DNA from: Fragum whitleyi
Taxonomy: Eukaryota > Mollusca > Bivalvia > Cardiida > Cardiidae
NCBI GenBank assembly: GCA_948146395.1
Contig: OX411549.1
Span: 34,432,693 to 34,496,692 of the forward strand
Direction: 5' to 3'
Length of the DNA: 64,000 nucleotides
Below are positions 31,061 to 42,760 of this stretch, piece after piece. Each line of letters starts with the position of its first letter. Position 1 is the stretch's first letter. The notes beneath the pieces were generated by a model. It searched no databases, was not told the origin of the DNA, and saw only the letters and a list, made by a program, of their open reading frames with translations. The translations under genes were made by a program, and so were the position numbers.

Positions 31061-31571
31061 TAATTCGCATACGAAAAGTAAGTTAAATACATGTACGTGT
31101 ACGAGTTATAAAGTCGCACGTTTACATAAAATGCACTAAAACCGTGTTTTATAAAAAGTGTCTATGTATCGCAAAATAGTATTCAATAAGCATTGATAAA
31201 TCTAGAAAAATGCTGTTTCAGCCCTTATTGTGCCTTAAAGTTTTCTTGAAATAAAATTCAAATCAATGGAAATCTCTGAAATCTTTGTATGTTTTCAGAA
31301 TAAAATTACATGAAATGTCCTTTGAATTAAAGAAACTAAGATATGTTCCCGATGGAAAACGGTTGAAATGTGTATTATATATATTTAGCAGAAGGACTTT
31401 GTTGTTGGACCAATGTTCACACATGCGGGTCCGAGTCCACATTATGACATCCACTTATATGGATAACAACATAACCATTTGCTGATATAAAACTGTTGTC
31501 AGCTCAATAGAAACACAGCATGTTGGGCGGTGTCCACCCAACCTTAGACAGGGGTCATCTTGTCTGACCAG
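31061..31571. other. Intergenic stretch without identified features
   Basis: Frames at 31263-31485 on the two strands lie over one another and show no motif. No repeat was identified. Confidence 0.35.
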
Positions 31572-31702
31572 CCCTGTGTTCAGGATTTAAAAGCGCTTCG
31601 CAAGCGCTTTGAGATGATACCCCGCTTTGCACGTGCACATACGTGCAAAGCGGGGTACCATCTGGAAAGCGCTTCGCTAACGTTTTCATCCTGAACGCAG
31701 GG
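31572..31702. mobile_element. Family A palindromic MITE, copy 4
   Basis: The ends are CCCTGTGTTCAGGATT and CATCCTGAACGCAGGG. The core has CCCGCTTTGCACGTGCACAT facing ACGTGCAAAGCGGGGTACC, and an extra pair AAGCGCTTCGCAAGCGCTTT with GAAAGCGCTTCG lies between core and ends. Arms are well preserved. Confidence 0.92.
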
Positions 31703-33990
31703 CAGTTCTCAAATTAAGTGTTTTTGCCCTTCTCCCAATTTGAATATATACGAATTAATAATTTTTTATCACTGTAAACTATATAAATTAAAAAGACATT
31801 GTCTCTGCAAATAGGAGTAATATTTTTTAACAAACCACTCATAAAAAAGGACAAAGCCATTCTTCATTTTGCTAGATTGTTATTTCATACCATTTCCATT
31901 GCAATATCGGTAGCAAAAAGAGTTTTAAAAATCGGTAGTTTTCCCATAGGCTGTTCCATCAAACTTGAGTGACAAGTGACATTTATTTATTTTCAATCAT
32001 TTTTATAATGTATGGAAAATAGACGGCGAGGCTGATTCGCTATAATAGCCCTCCCTGTTAATAATTGTAAAGATACAGGGGAGCTGATAAGCCATGAAAA
32101 TATTGGCATTAATAATCCACTAAATGTCAGCCGGGAATCACAGAGTCGGGTAAAGAAGGCACGAAGTTTTCTCTTGAATCCTTCAATATCTTACCCTTTT
32201 AGCTAGACTGGTAGCCGTCTCTTTATAAAGAGCTTTGTTATTGAAAATATATATTCAACAAAGTCATGTCTAGATTCTCAAAGCCAGTTTCTTAACCCAT
32301 TTTAAAATCTGAAGCGTTCAGTTTGGTTACCTTGTTACAAAAACTTCTAAAAACAGGACCTGAATCCCAGGCTACCTTTTAGCATGTTTGATTCATAATA
32401 GCCGATTGCAAACAAAAAATCTGTAACAGATCGACGGCTTGGTGCTCAAAGGCCAAAAGCTCAAAGGTCAAAGCTCAAAGGTCGAAGTGCCTATAAAGCG
32501 TTTAGGCAATTGCCTATACACTGTATGGAGACTTTCGATCTTAGAGTTTTTAAATATCTTAATGCTTACATGTAGCCTTTAATTTATGCAGTTCAATATT
32601 CTTCTTTCTTATCATATTTGTTAGAGAAAGTTCCTTCGTGAAGTTTTTACATGTTTGCGCATGTGCAACGACGACGTTTTGAACGGTATTTGGCTTTCAG
32701 TTTCATTTGAAGTACATGTATAATTGTCAAATTATTTTCTATAAGAACTAGCTTTATAAGTTCGTTCTCATGTGTTAAAGTAAGTCCTTAATTGCTTTGG
32801 AATGACTCTGAATGCTTAAATAGGCCTAAAGCTGAACAATGTGCATAAACAATTTCAAGAAAGTCTATCGCCTTTTTCGTTGGCACTGAAGCGGTATGGA
32901 GAGAAGTAGTAGAGGGTTTTGACAGTAGATTAAGGCTTGGTTTCTTGACAAATTTTCCCGCTGTTTCGAGAGATATAATTTTGATATTTCTCCTATCACT
33001 GGCTAGTTTCAAACCCACTTCTGGCATTTAATACCGACGTATTTTGTGTGGGCCTTAATAGACACAGTCCCTGAATACACTTTCTTTGCTAATGCCCTTC
33101 ACCCGACCAAATACTGTAAAGTAGTAGAACAATAACAAAGGAATAAATAAATAGAGGAATAAATGAACAAACAAAAGAACATATTTATTCATGAAGGAAT
33201 GAATTAACAAATAAATAGGTTTATAGATAAAATGAAACATGGATAATTTAGAAATGAAATAGAATTAAATATGCAAATGATTGAATGAATAAAGAAAGAA
33301 ATATATAACTAGATAAACGTTGGATTTGTGTAGGTACAACATACCGTTATTTCATATTACTGCCGTTAATTTGAGTAACTTCATTATTTGATACACTACT
33401 TGTAAAGGTACATTATATTTGGCAAGTCTTCCACAATTGAAAGACGCAAGGTATCACTGACCTCTTATAATGACTTTCGTATTAACATATTTCAAAATAT
33501 GAAATAGCAAAAGAACAAGGTCAGAGAACTATTACAATTTATATACAAACATTAATTTAGGAAATGAAACAAAACATTATCTCGATGTAAAAATAACTTA
33601 TCCTGTCTTAAGTTGTGCAAGTTTAAGTGAAAGATCGAAGGTCAACTTTGTTTATATCTGTATAGACACAATTAGCCTTGGTTTGATTAAATGTGGTCTA
33701 TAATGCTTTAAATTTTAAGAAACGCATTTCGAAAAGAATAGATGCACCCCGGTGATTTGAGCTAAAATTTAATGTCTAGTGAACCACTTGTTCTTAATTT
33801 TACCACGGTTTTATGATCTGTGAACCTTAATCATGGTTACAATCTTCACAATTCCTAGCATCCCGTGTGCAGAAACCCATTTGTTAATGTCGCTGTTAAG
33901 ACGTGAGTGTAAGACAAAATCCAAACGCCTTTCATTTTCAAAGAAAAAACAATGGTTACATGCCGTATAAGCAAGTTACTTAAACAAACT
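31703..33990. other. AT-rich intergenic stretch
   Basis: Near 32430-32490 there is a short repeat of GCTCAAAGGTCAAA (three units). At 33130-33310 many AATAAATRAA-type words form a degenerate simple repeat. A family K half copy lies near 33615-33670. The 79-codon frame at 32788-33027 has no recognised motif. Confidence 0.4.
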
Positions 33991-34118
33991 TTGCGTTCAG
34001 GATGACAAACGTTGCAAACTGTTTGCAAATTATTCCCCGCTTTGCATGTGCACTCGCATGCAAAACGGGTATATAATTTGCAAACAGTTTGCAACGTTTG
34101 GTCATCCTGAACGCAGGG
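33991..34118. mobile_element. Family A palindromic MITE, copy 5
   Basis: The arms TGCGTTCAGGATGACAAACG and CGTTTGGTCATCCTGAACGC are almost perfect inverses, and GCAAACTGTTTGCAAATTAT matches ATAATTTGCAAACAGTTTGC. The core is CCCCGCTTTGCATGTGCACT. The outermost CCC of the left end is lost. This is among the best-preserved copies. Confidence 0.92.
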
Positions 34119-34202
34119 CAGGATTCTTCATAATATCTACTTACACTTGAATGGTATTTCTCGAAAATGTCTTTTCAACGACAGCGCAATCGATAGGACA
34201 TT

Positions 34203-34284
34203 TGTCGATGGCTTAGCGCAAAACAGTTGTAACTGCCTATAGGTTTATAGGCAGTTACAACTCTTTCCCGCTTAGCCATCAATA
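34203..34284. mobile_element. Family G hairpin element, copy 1
   Basis: Perfect arms CAGTTGTAACTGCCTATA and TATAGGCAGTTACAACT meet with a loop of about four bases. Outside them GATGGCTTAGCGCA is mirrored by CGCTTAGCCATC. The copy at 39967-40046 has the same plan with CTCCCTATA in the stem; the paired changes keep the stem intact. Confidence 0.8.
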
Positions 34285-34590
34285 TAAACCTCTTATTTGC
34301 GCAATATTCAGTGAAAAATTACATGGATTTTTAATCTAATTACTTTATGGTATTGTTAAAATATCGTTTTGATTTTTGTCTCCATAAAAGTTCTGTTAAA
34401 TGTACGTAAAGCACGTGTAATTAATCAAATACGTCATAACGTATATCAAGTCAATTTCCAATCTTTAAAAATGTAGCTTATTGAAGCACATTACAACGGA
34501 AAAAGATTATTTTTTTTGTGCACAAATGCATATGCCATTGTTACTTTATCCATAATTTGACCGTTATCGAAAGATATCATTGACACATCT
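34285..34590. other. AT-rich intergenic stretch
   Basis: I see nothing that can be named here. Confidence 0.35.
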
Positions 34591-34945
34591 AGTTAGGAAC
34601 GTAGTGAAATTGACTAGGTGAATGATTTTGGAATGAGACTTTATGAGTTAAGGCCATAGGGTGTAATACATTATAGCTTATTCGCCTGAATTGAACGAAA
34701 AGGCGATATTTTTCCTCCATGTAATGAAATATATGTGCTTTTGTGTTTGACTGTCTCCACGGACCAATTTGACATGTACAAACATGTTATTTATTTTAAT
34801 GAAATGTCGATGGTTTTGAAAATTTTGAATCGTTTTGAATGGTCAGATTGAGTGATCGGAATGAATGGATGGCGCGCTGAGAGAGCGATTTAAAATGGTT
34901 TTGATTGAGGCTAATGTTAATTTCAAGATGTCACTAATCGTTTGT
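34591..34945 (+). repeat. Family J dispersed repeat, copy lacking its middle
   Basis: It begins AGTGAAATTGACTAGGTGAA, with GATTTTGGAATGAGACTTTA, and ends in GGATGGCGCGCTGAGAGAGCG then TTGATTGAGGCTAATGTTAA and TCAAGATGTCACTAATCG, which match the end of the copy at 24621-25233. Confidence 0.6.
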
Positions 34946-34963
34946 CTATATAGAATTCATTTT

Positions 34964-35217
34964 GGCTATAGTTAAAAACATCGTGAAATTGACAAGGTGA
35001 ATGATTTTGGAATTAGTTGGGAATAGAATTGAATGAGTTTGTGGAAAGAATTTAAGGGTAGGTAATCCAATACCGCTTGTTTTGTTCAGGATGTTTAAAA
35101 TTAGCAATTTTTATTACCCCTCTTTGATAAAATATTTGTACAACTTCTATAAATAGCTTCCTATTTCATCAAGAACCAATCAGACGCATACAATTTCAAT
35201 TATGTCACTATACGAGA
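34964..35217 (+). repeat. Family J dispersed repeat, 5' part
   Basis: It starts GGCTATAGTTAAAAACATCG and GTGAAATTGACAAGGTGAAT, passes through TTTGTTCAGGATG, and reaches CAAGAACCAATCAGACGC and ATTATGTCACTA. It lies directly after the previous copy in the same direction, so the two could be a tandem pair or one element with an internal rearrangement. Confidence 0.6.
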
Positions 35218-35930
35218 GTGTCGAAGATTGTCCATTCTAGATAATCCTACATTGTTTTCTTTCCCTGACTACCCCAAGTATGTGGAATTTTGGGACATCT
35301 GCCACGGGAATGTTTGTAATGAAGGGCGTTATACAAGGAATGTTTCTTCTGTCATCTTGTGTTATGTTCAAGGCCCTCGCCATGTTGTCCTGTATGTAAG
35401 GTTCTTTTGCTTTTCTACAATTTACGTACATTTACGGTGTCATCTGGCATTTTTTTTTTTTTAAAAAAAAGAACCTCTTTTGGTATGGAAGATCACAAAC
35501 TATCAACCAAAATTAGACTGACTTCGGTTAGAAAGATATTTATCTTCATAGAATTTCTGAATTTAGAACGATCATTCCAACGAACTAAATATTTCTTTTT
35601 CTAAAATTACTTTGCATTTTTTGCTGGGGCATAACTCCTTTTCAGATATTTCATCTGGACAGTTCCGCAAGGAACTTTTCGCGACAGGCTGACACAAAAT
35701 TCAACATGCCTCTTGGAATAACGGGTGATTTCAAATGTAGTTATGGCAATTGCCGGTATCAGCATATTCAAATATTATTAAATATAATGAATAGAAATTA
35801 AAAGAAAAGAGTTGTTTATATATTAATGAATAGGAAAGAAGTATGAAAATTGTGTCAAGAGAAAAATGAATAAGCAAATTCATGTACATATTGTACATGT
35901 TCAAATTGATTAGAGTTCTGCATATAATAT
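35218..35930. other. Intergenic stretch without identified features
   Basis: The frames at 35228-35604 overlap each other and the opposite strand without motifs. A T/A homopolymer boundary lies at about 35451-35470. Confidence 0.35.
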
Positions 35931-36156
35931 GAGCTTGTGTATGACATTTCAAACAATTCCAAATGTGCTCAAAGCGAAGACTCTGACCAGCCTGTGTATC
36001 CGCACAGTCTGACCAGAGTCTTCACTATTTTCTTAGGTCTCAAAGTATCTGTAGGCAATCAGGTATCTTTATATTAACAATATGTGGCTGTCTATGCTGC
36101 TCAATGTTTGCACCTCAACAACATTTCAATTTGTTGGAAATGTCACTCACAGGCTC
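35931..36156. mobile_element. Family B inverted-repeat element, copy 2
   Basis: The ends are GAGCTTGTGTATGACATTTC and TTGGAAATGTCACTCACAGG then CTC. The internal hairpin is complete: GAAGACTCTGACCAGCCTGT faces ACAGTCTGACCAGAGTCTTC. It is non-coding. Confidence 0.87.
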
Positions 36157-36469
36157 ATATAAATGTTGGTTTAGTATTGACAGAGTATGTGATGAATTAA
36201 TTGTTGTCGTTTAATTAAATACCCTTTTGAAAATGACAGGAACTAATACGTGACTAAGCGAATTTAATTGTAATTTTGTTAAAATATATATAACTATTTT
36301 TATTCCTGATTGCCTTAATATTAAGTGTTTGCGAATACTCCAATGTTGCACACAGCTAAAAAGAAGCATAGAATTGAGTTGTTTACTGTTATTGCCCACA
36401 TACCGGTTCTAAAATTGTTGTCGCAATTATCCACATTAGAATTATCATAAATCAAAATAAATTGGAATC
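36157..36469. other. AT-rich intergenic stretch
   Basis: The 62-codon minus-strand frame at 36211-36399 has no recognised motif. Nothing else is seen. Confidence 0.35.
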
Positions 36470-36710
36470 TCCAGATTTCTTACTCTCCTCACCGGGGCCG
36501 GGCAGATTCAAAATGACAATTGTTAATGGTCCGAGGGTGGCACCCGCTAAATTCGCGCGTGCTATATGGCACTTTCAGCCATCCGAACCGAGGTCGCCCG
36601 ATTGTTATCACGTGACAGATGACTTTGGCAATATGGATTGGCAGCCGAAACTTGGAACCATACGAGAAATTACGATAAGTCATTTGCATGCATGATAGTG
36701 CGTACTTGTT
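36470..36710. promoter_or_regulatory. Candidate conserved non-coding block with clustered developmental motifs
   Basis: A sharp GC-balanced island in AT-rich DNA. It contains TATCACGTGACAGATGAC (an E-box CACGTG next to a TGACAG MEIS-type site) near 36607 and GTCATTTGCATGCATGA (POU octamer ATTTGCAT) near 36679. Both strands are open for 75-77 codons, with no domain that I recognise. An enhancer is the favoured reading; a lineage-specific exon cannot be excluded. Confidence 0.3.
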
Positions 36711-37289
36711 GCACATTTGCTTGATTCGTTAAAATTGATATGAAATTTGTCGTCTGTAATAGGCCGTTGATAAGCCGCCGTTTAACCGCGGTTGTTTTAG
36801 ATAAGTTGGGGTCCTTATCTACTTTAATGTCAGTTAGTTTCTAAATCGTTGGATTGAGGCGTATTTTGAATTTTGATTTTATTACAGAATTTGGCAGGTA
36901 GATAAATTGGGGATATTTATTTTTTTGTTTTACAAGTTTTCTTTTTCTTTCAAATCTACGTTTGATTTGTTTATACATGTACATATTTACGTATGTTTAG
37001 GCGTAATCATACAACATTCAATTTTTATATTGGCCATTATATGGATATTTTTTTTAAAAAAAATGTTTATCCTAAAAAATTGTCTCAATTCATTTAAAAA
37101 TTATAGTTGTGTCCATAAAATTTCCTGCAAATAATATAATACAGTAAGTGTTTAAATTCAGATGTATCCATCTAATTTCTTGCCTTCTGATTGGCTGAAA
37201 GAATCCCAGTGAAAACAATTTCGAGTACCCAGCTATTTTGTTCTATAAGGTGTCCGAGAAAAATCGGACTCATTTTAGAGATGGAGGGA
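36711..37289. other. AT-rich intergenic stretch
   Basis: I see no gene or clear repeat. The hydrophobic frame at 36907-37134 is T-rich sequence. Confidence 0.35.
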
Positions 37290-37425
37290 TTATATTTTCC
37301 ATTTCCTGGACGTACGAAACTAAAAACCTAATCACACTAAGGTATGACGCAAAATAATACAATGTAAGTTTCTAGTTTCATACATCCATGAAATACAAAA
37401 ATATTTTCATCCCTTAAATAACCTT
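37290..37425. repeat. Possible family L copy, diverged
   Basis: AAACCTAATCACACTAAGG and CATACATCCATGAAATACAA here resemble AAACCCAATCACACTTATG and TATACCTCCATGAAATAAAC in the element at 52111-52246, with the same order and similar spacing. Similarity is limited, so the link is tentative. Confidence 0.4.
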
Positions 37426-37685
37426 TTTAATTGATAGGTTGAAAAACGTTTCTTTATTATCTCAGTATTTATCGTAAGCACTTTGATTAATTTTTGATTT
37501 TCGAGCAACAAACGCAGACAAAATTGATAACAGATTTGAATTGTTACTGTTTTTATGTGGATTTATCATTTGTTTATCATTTAATGAATTGATGAGTACT
37601 ATTGATTCTTAATGGATCCCATTAATGTCACTTCTGCTTTCAGTTGAAGTTTACCGGACCACTTGTACAAACTTGTATATAAAAA

Positions 37686-37985
37686 GGAATGAATGAATGA
37701 ATGAATGAATGAATGAATGAATGAATGAATGAATGAATGAATGAATGAATGAATAGATGAATGAATGAGTGAATGGATGAATGAATGAGTGAAAGAATGA
37801 ATGAACGAATTAATTAATTAATTAATTAATGATGAATAAATAAATGAATAAATGAACAAACGAACTTAATAGATAGATAAATATATAAATAAATAGATAA
37901 ATAAATAAAATAAAAAAAATATATATAATGAATAATTAAATTTGAAAATAAATAAATAAATAAATGGATATATTTGTACATTATA
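37686..37985. repeat. (GAAT)n microsatellite and degenerate AT-rich tetranucleotide tract
   Basis: About 28 units of GAAT, pure at first and then with GAGT and GGAT variants, are followed by (TTAA)n at 37808-37830 and by AAAT/ATAA words up to about 37985. It is a simple-sequence tract with no coding role. Confidence 0.95.
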
Positions 37986-38784
37986 TACAACGGTTATAGA
38001 ATTGTATAGTATTGAAAGAAGATGAAGAGTTAAAATTTTATCAATTGTTCAACCACATTTGTAAGCGTTTGCTGAAATTGCTGAAAATATTCAATCACAA
38101 TGGGAATCGTGACAATTCTAAATCTGTATTACACAATAACTTAAGGAAATAGTCGGAATGTTGAAAATTCGTCCATTTACGGGACAAAAAAGTTAAAACA
38201 ATCGCCACTATTCATATATAAACCTCTCATTTGGACACGAAACATGGAAAGGTTAACTTGGCCAACATAAATTTCACTCAGTAAACGCAAAAAATCGACA
38301 AAATCTTAGCGTAATGGCCGCGTCCGTGCGTTTATGTCAGAATTATGACGTTTGTCTAGAAATGAAAAATGTTGACACTTTTGGGGCCGCTAACAAGATT
38401 AGACTATTAAATCTTCGTAAATGTCGTGGCTTTTAAAATTGTGGACCTCGTCTTTTTTCGTTTAAAGAAGAGAGATAGAAATATAATTTTATTTTTCGCT
38501 TTGTGTCTTTGTTTCAAATTATGGTTTGATCAGAATCATATATCCATTTTATCAATATTTGTAAAATGAAAGTAAAACCACAAAAGAGCTGTAATAAAGC
38601 AACACAAACAGCAAAAAAAAAAAAAAAAAAAACACACACACACAACAAATAATATATGGATACCCAAAGATACAAAAGAAACAATATTTTATTTTTCATT
38701 TTAGAATTACCTTTATAGAAATCGTTTGTTCGGAATGCAACCCCTTTCAAAGAAGAAGAAAAATAACACGAGTTAAAGGCATTT
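37986..38784. other. AT-rich intergenic stretch
   Basis: The 104-codon minus-strand frame at 38514-38828 contains a homopolymer-coded Phe run from an A run at 38614-38632 and has no family motif. Nothing else is identified. Confidence 0.4.
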
Positions 38785-38993
38785 TCAACGATTTCACATG
38801 TCCGTTGTGCACAAATATTGAGCAGCAAAGAAAACTACACAAAGCATCAAGATTATTCTCTGGCCACATGAAGAGGTCTTAAGACCTTTTCTATCCACAT
38901 AACGCATGCTGAAGACCCTGGTCAGACTGTGCGGACGCACAGTCTGGCAAGGGGCTTTGCTTTGCGCAAATGTGGAATTGTTTGCAATGTCAT
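38785..38993. mobile_element. Family B inverted-repeat element, degraded copy
   Basis: It matches the copy at 51125-51362 through TTGAGCAGCAAAGAAAACTA, TGAAGACCCTGGTCAGACTG, CGGACGCACAGTCTGGC and GGCTTTGCTTTGCGCAA. The left terminus is not recognisable and the right one (TTGCAATGTCATAAACAG) is eroded. Confidence 0.72.
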
Positions 38994-39966
38994 AAACAGA
39001 ATCAAATTGAATTTTAAACAAAGTTTAAATGAAATGATTTGATTATATAAATAAATAATGGCAATAATCGCCTTCCTTAGGAGTACGAACAAGAAAAACC
39101 AAGACGGTTTATTTTTGAAAGACGTTGGCATTTATTTCCCGGTATTACAAAAACTAGTGTGTGGACGTAACGTTTTCATTTATATGTAAACTAATAAACT
39201 GTCACATCCCGTTCGAATTACTTTTTGCAAATATAAATAACGTGTATGTATGTGCTTAATAGGGTTTTTGCTTTCGAGTCCCTAATCTGGTTCAAAGTAC
39301 GTGTTCTTGTACTTTGTACCACATGCAATTGTTTCACGAACGGAGTTTGTGTCATATAGGTTTAAAATAAATACAAAAATAGGAAAAACTACGAAAAATA
39401 TGAAGAAGTCTTTTATAATAGCCTTTAAGACAATTAATTCGATGATCAAATAAGCGTCTGTCCCTTATATGATAATCCATATGAAAAAAAAATCGGAATA
39501 AGTCTTATACAATTATCTATAAGACCAAAAAATTCTATCATTTTCATGATATGTCTTTCATAATAACCTATATAAAAGATATCGAAAGAAGTCATATATA
39601 ACTTATAAGGCAAAAACAACTATGAAACAATCGCCTGTGCTTTATACGTGCAGTCGGTCAATGAGGACATTTCATCCAGTAGAAATTTTTATAATTTGCA
39701 TCTTTTTCTGCGGTTATGATATTGTTTTAAGCGTAAGATAATGAACAAGATTATTTTAAATTGTAATTAAAAGTGGCCCGCAGGCGGTATCATTCAGTGA
39801 TTATCAAGATGGATATCGGTAGATATAAGTTAAGATAGAGATTTTGTTGATTGATATTTTATTTAGACACTCGTGACTTGACATCTATGGGTTAGAAATG
39901 ATAAGTTAGCATAGGTCCTTTTTATGGGTTATTTAGTTTGTAAGTAGGCGGGCGCACGCCGTCTAT
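38994..39966. other. AT-rich intergenic stretch
   Basis: Around 39400-39640 there are loose repeats of AAGTCTTATA/CTTTTATAATAGCC-type words (roughly 60-70 base spacing), too diverged to define. CGCCTGTG near 39640 recalls the 850-bp tandem unit downstream. Confidence 0.35.
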
Positions 39967-40046
39967 TTCGATGGCTCGGCGCGAAACAGTTGTAACTCCC
40001 TATATGTTTATAGGGAGTTACAACTGTATTGCGCTGAGACATCGAT
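39967..40046. mobile_element. Family G hairpin element, copy 2
   Basis: ACAGTTGTAACTCCCTATA and its inverse TATAGGGAGTTACAACTGT meet at a short loop; outside lie TCGATGGCTCGGCGCG and GCGCTGAGACATCGA. Compare 34203-34284. Confidence 0.82.
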
Positions 40047-40229
40047 TTATCGAAGTAAAATAGCACCATCTTGAAGTATCGTTATAAATGAAGCATTTTC
40101 AAGCTTGATTGAGTTCTATGACTAAGAACAACGGCTTTTCTCAGAAGTTATTGACTGAAAAATGAAATCAGTTTTGAAACACAAATTGTTCGCAAATTTG
40201 CATTTAATATATCAAAAGTTTTCCTACTT

Positions 40230-42760
40230 ATTTAAATTCGAGAAGGTCATAAAACATTGTATCTCATTGCTAATAAACTATGATAATTACTATTATAACA
40301 AAATGTATCAATTCGTGAAGAATTATGACTTAATCGACTAGTTTCTTGTTGAATAAAATGGATGGGTCTGGTTTGCAAATTAAACAGTTCATATGCCTAC
40401 AAAATAATTTCATTCAAAGATTTTATTCAAAACAATGTAATCCCTTGTTCACTCTGTTTCTTACAAGGAAAACCAGTGGCAAATGTACTTTAGATTCATT
40501 TACAACGAGACAAACGTACACGTATACAAATAGACCATACTTGAGGGATGGAAACAAACAAACAAACAAAACAAAACAAACAAACAAACAAAACAAACAA
40601 CAACAAAAAACCAGAAATGTATAAAGATTAAAACACCTATGTGAAATCACCCAATTATCGGAAAGCAAATATAGTTTCAAATCAACGATAATGTCCACGA
40701 CCGTTTGTTTAATCATACTAATTTTGTCTTATCTGTACGTTTTAAGACTTAAGTCATATTATATAACCCATAAGACAAAAATCGGCTAATGATACTATTG
40801 TTGTGAAAGTTTCGTATATTGTATTCGTCCCCGGCATTTTTTTTTTCGAATACATATTTTCTGACCATATATTTTAGTTCCAGACACAGTTTGACGTACG
40901 GGAGACACCCATAATTGAAGTAATAAATTTTTTTATCAACACTCTCATGTCCTTATTCTACATGTTAACGCCATACATTGACAGCTAGCTGAAATATATT
41001 GCGTCTATGGTGAAAAAGAGTGCATTACTGACCAGGCGATCGATCTCATAGATATATTTAAGGTATCTTTAAACTGAATAAAAACAATATGAACAACAAT
41101 AATCATAATGATAAAAAGATAAGAATAATAATGAGGATGATTATATGAATTATTATAATAATGATTTAAATGAAAATATGAAATCAATAATGGGAAACCT
41201 TTATTTAATGAAGATAACCCACTAAGAAACAATACAAAGAGAGCAATTTCTTATTTTAATATTACCTTCAAATAACAATAAATCTAACTCAATAGAAATT
41301 TTTAAAGTATGATAAGTAGACCAGTATTCTTATTCGTTTATATTCAAGGACGTAATATAACAAAACATTACTACTTATTGTAAATAAACTTTGATAATCA
41401 ATATTACAATATCAATCCCTGAAATGGTGGCTGTATCGATTATATTCTTGTTTATTAAAACGAATGGGAATGGCTTGTAAATGGAACATTTTATAAACGC
41501 CTTCAAGATAATTTCTTCAAATATTTATTTCGATGATTGGAAACAAAAACAAAAGATTTTTTTTTCATTTCAACGATAGTTTCGCCTTTTCCTGGTCGCT
41601 GGTAACTTGATTCATATCACAGGTGATCGTTTCAAAATTCGATTTTTGTCATAAACTATGTGACAAAAATCGGATGTTGTAACAATCGCCTGTGTTTCGA
41701 ATATATATTATAGGACCATTATATTTTAGTTCCAGACACAGTTTGACGTACGGGAGACACCTATAATTGAAGTAATAAAAGTTTTTATCAACACCCGCAT
41801 GTCCTAATTCTACATGTTAACGCCATACATTGACAGCTAGCTGAAATATATTGCGTCTATGGTGAAAACGGTGCTGTACTGATCAAGCGATCGATCTCAT
41901 AGATATATTTAAGGTATCTTTAAACTGAATAAAAACAAAATGAACAACAATAACCATAATGATAATAATAATAATGATGATTATGATTATATGAGTTATT
42001 ATAATAATTATTTTAATGAAAATATGAAATCAATAATATGAAATCTTTATTTATTGGAGACAACCCACTAAGAAATGATAGAAAGAGAGCAATTTCTTAT
42101 TTCAAGATGACCTTTAAAGAACAATATATGAATAAATCTAACTCAATAGAAATTTTGAAAGTATGATAAATAGACTAGTAATCTTATTCATTTAAATTCG
42201 AGGACGTAATAAAACATTGTTTCTTATTGTAAATTAAATTTGATAATCAATATTATAAGATCAATCTCTGAAGTGATGGCTATATCGATTAATTTCTTGT
42301 GTGTTAAAACGGGTGGAAATGGCTTGTAAATGGAACATTTAAACGCCTTCAAGATAATTTCATTTAAGATATTTATTTCGATGATGGGAAACCAAAACAA
42401 AAGAGCTCTTCATTTCAACGATAGTTTTGCCGTTTTCATGGGCTCCGGTAACTTGATTTAGATCACAGGTGATCGTTTCAAAATTCGATTTTTGTCATAA
42501 TCTATATGACAAAAATCGGATGTTGAAACAATCGCTTGTGTTTCGAATAAATATTATCGGACCATATATTTTAGTTCCAGACACATTTTGACGTACGGGA
42601 GACACCCATAATTGGAGTAATAAAAGTTTTTATCAACACTCTCATGTCCTAATGCTACATGTTAACGCCATACATTGACAGCTAGCTGAAATATATTGCG
42701 TCTATGGTGAAAACGGTGCTGTACTGATCAAGCGATCGATCTCATTGATGTATTTATTGC
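40230..42760. repeat. Tandem array of an about 850-bp unit, about three copies
   Basis: The anchor TTTTAGTTCCAGACACA begins at 40872, 41724 and 42569, giving unit lengths of 852 and 845 bases. Each unit contains GACGTACGGGAGACACC, CATGTTAACGCCATACATTG, ATATTGCGTCTATGGTGAAA, a GATAATAAT-rich stretch, and a hairpin built on TTCGATTTTTGTCATAA facing ATGACAAAAATCGGA. The segment 40230-40871 is a more diverged partial unit, and the last unit breaks off near 42750. No long open frame is kept between the units, so it is not a repeated gene. Confidence 0.9.
40555..40612. repeat. (CAAA)n microsatellite
   Basis: Repeated ACAAACAAACAAA words in the diverged first unit of the 850-bp array; the opposing frames at 40346-40716 run through it and are not genes. 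Confidence 0.85.

Noticed and set aside
38514..38828. 104-codon minus-strand frame
   Set aside because: It contains a homopolymer-coded run of Phe and hydrophobic filler typical of AT-rich DNA; no motif.
40346..40716. Opposing frames of 92 and 97 codons
   Set aside because: Both run through the (CAAA)n tract and the diverged unit of the 850-bp array.
41005..41232. 75-codon minus-strand frame rich in Tyr, Asn and His
   Set aside because: It is generated by the GATAATAAT-rich part of the 850-bp repeat unit.
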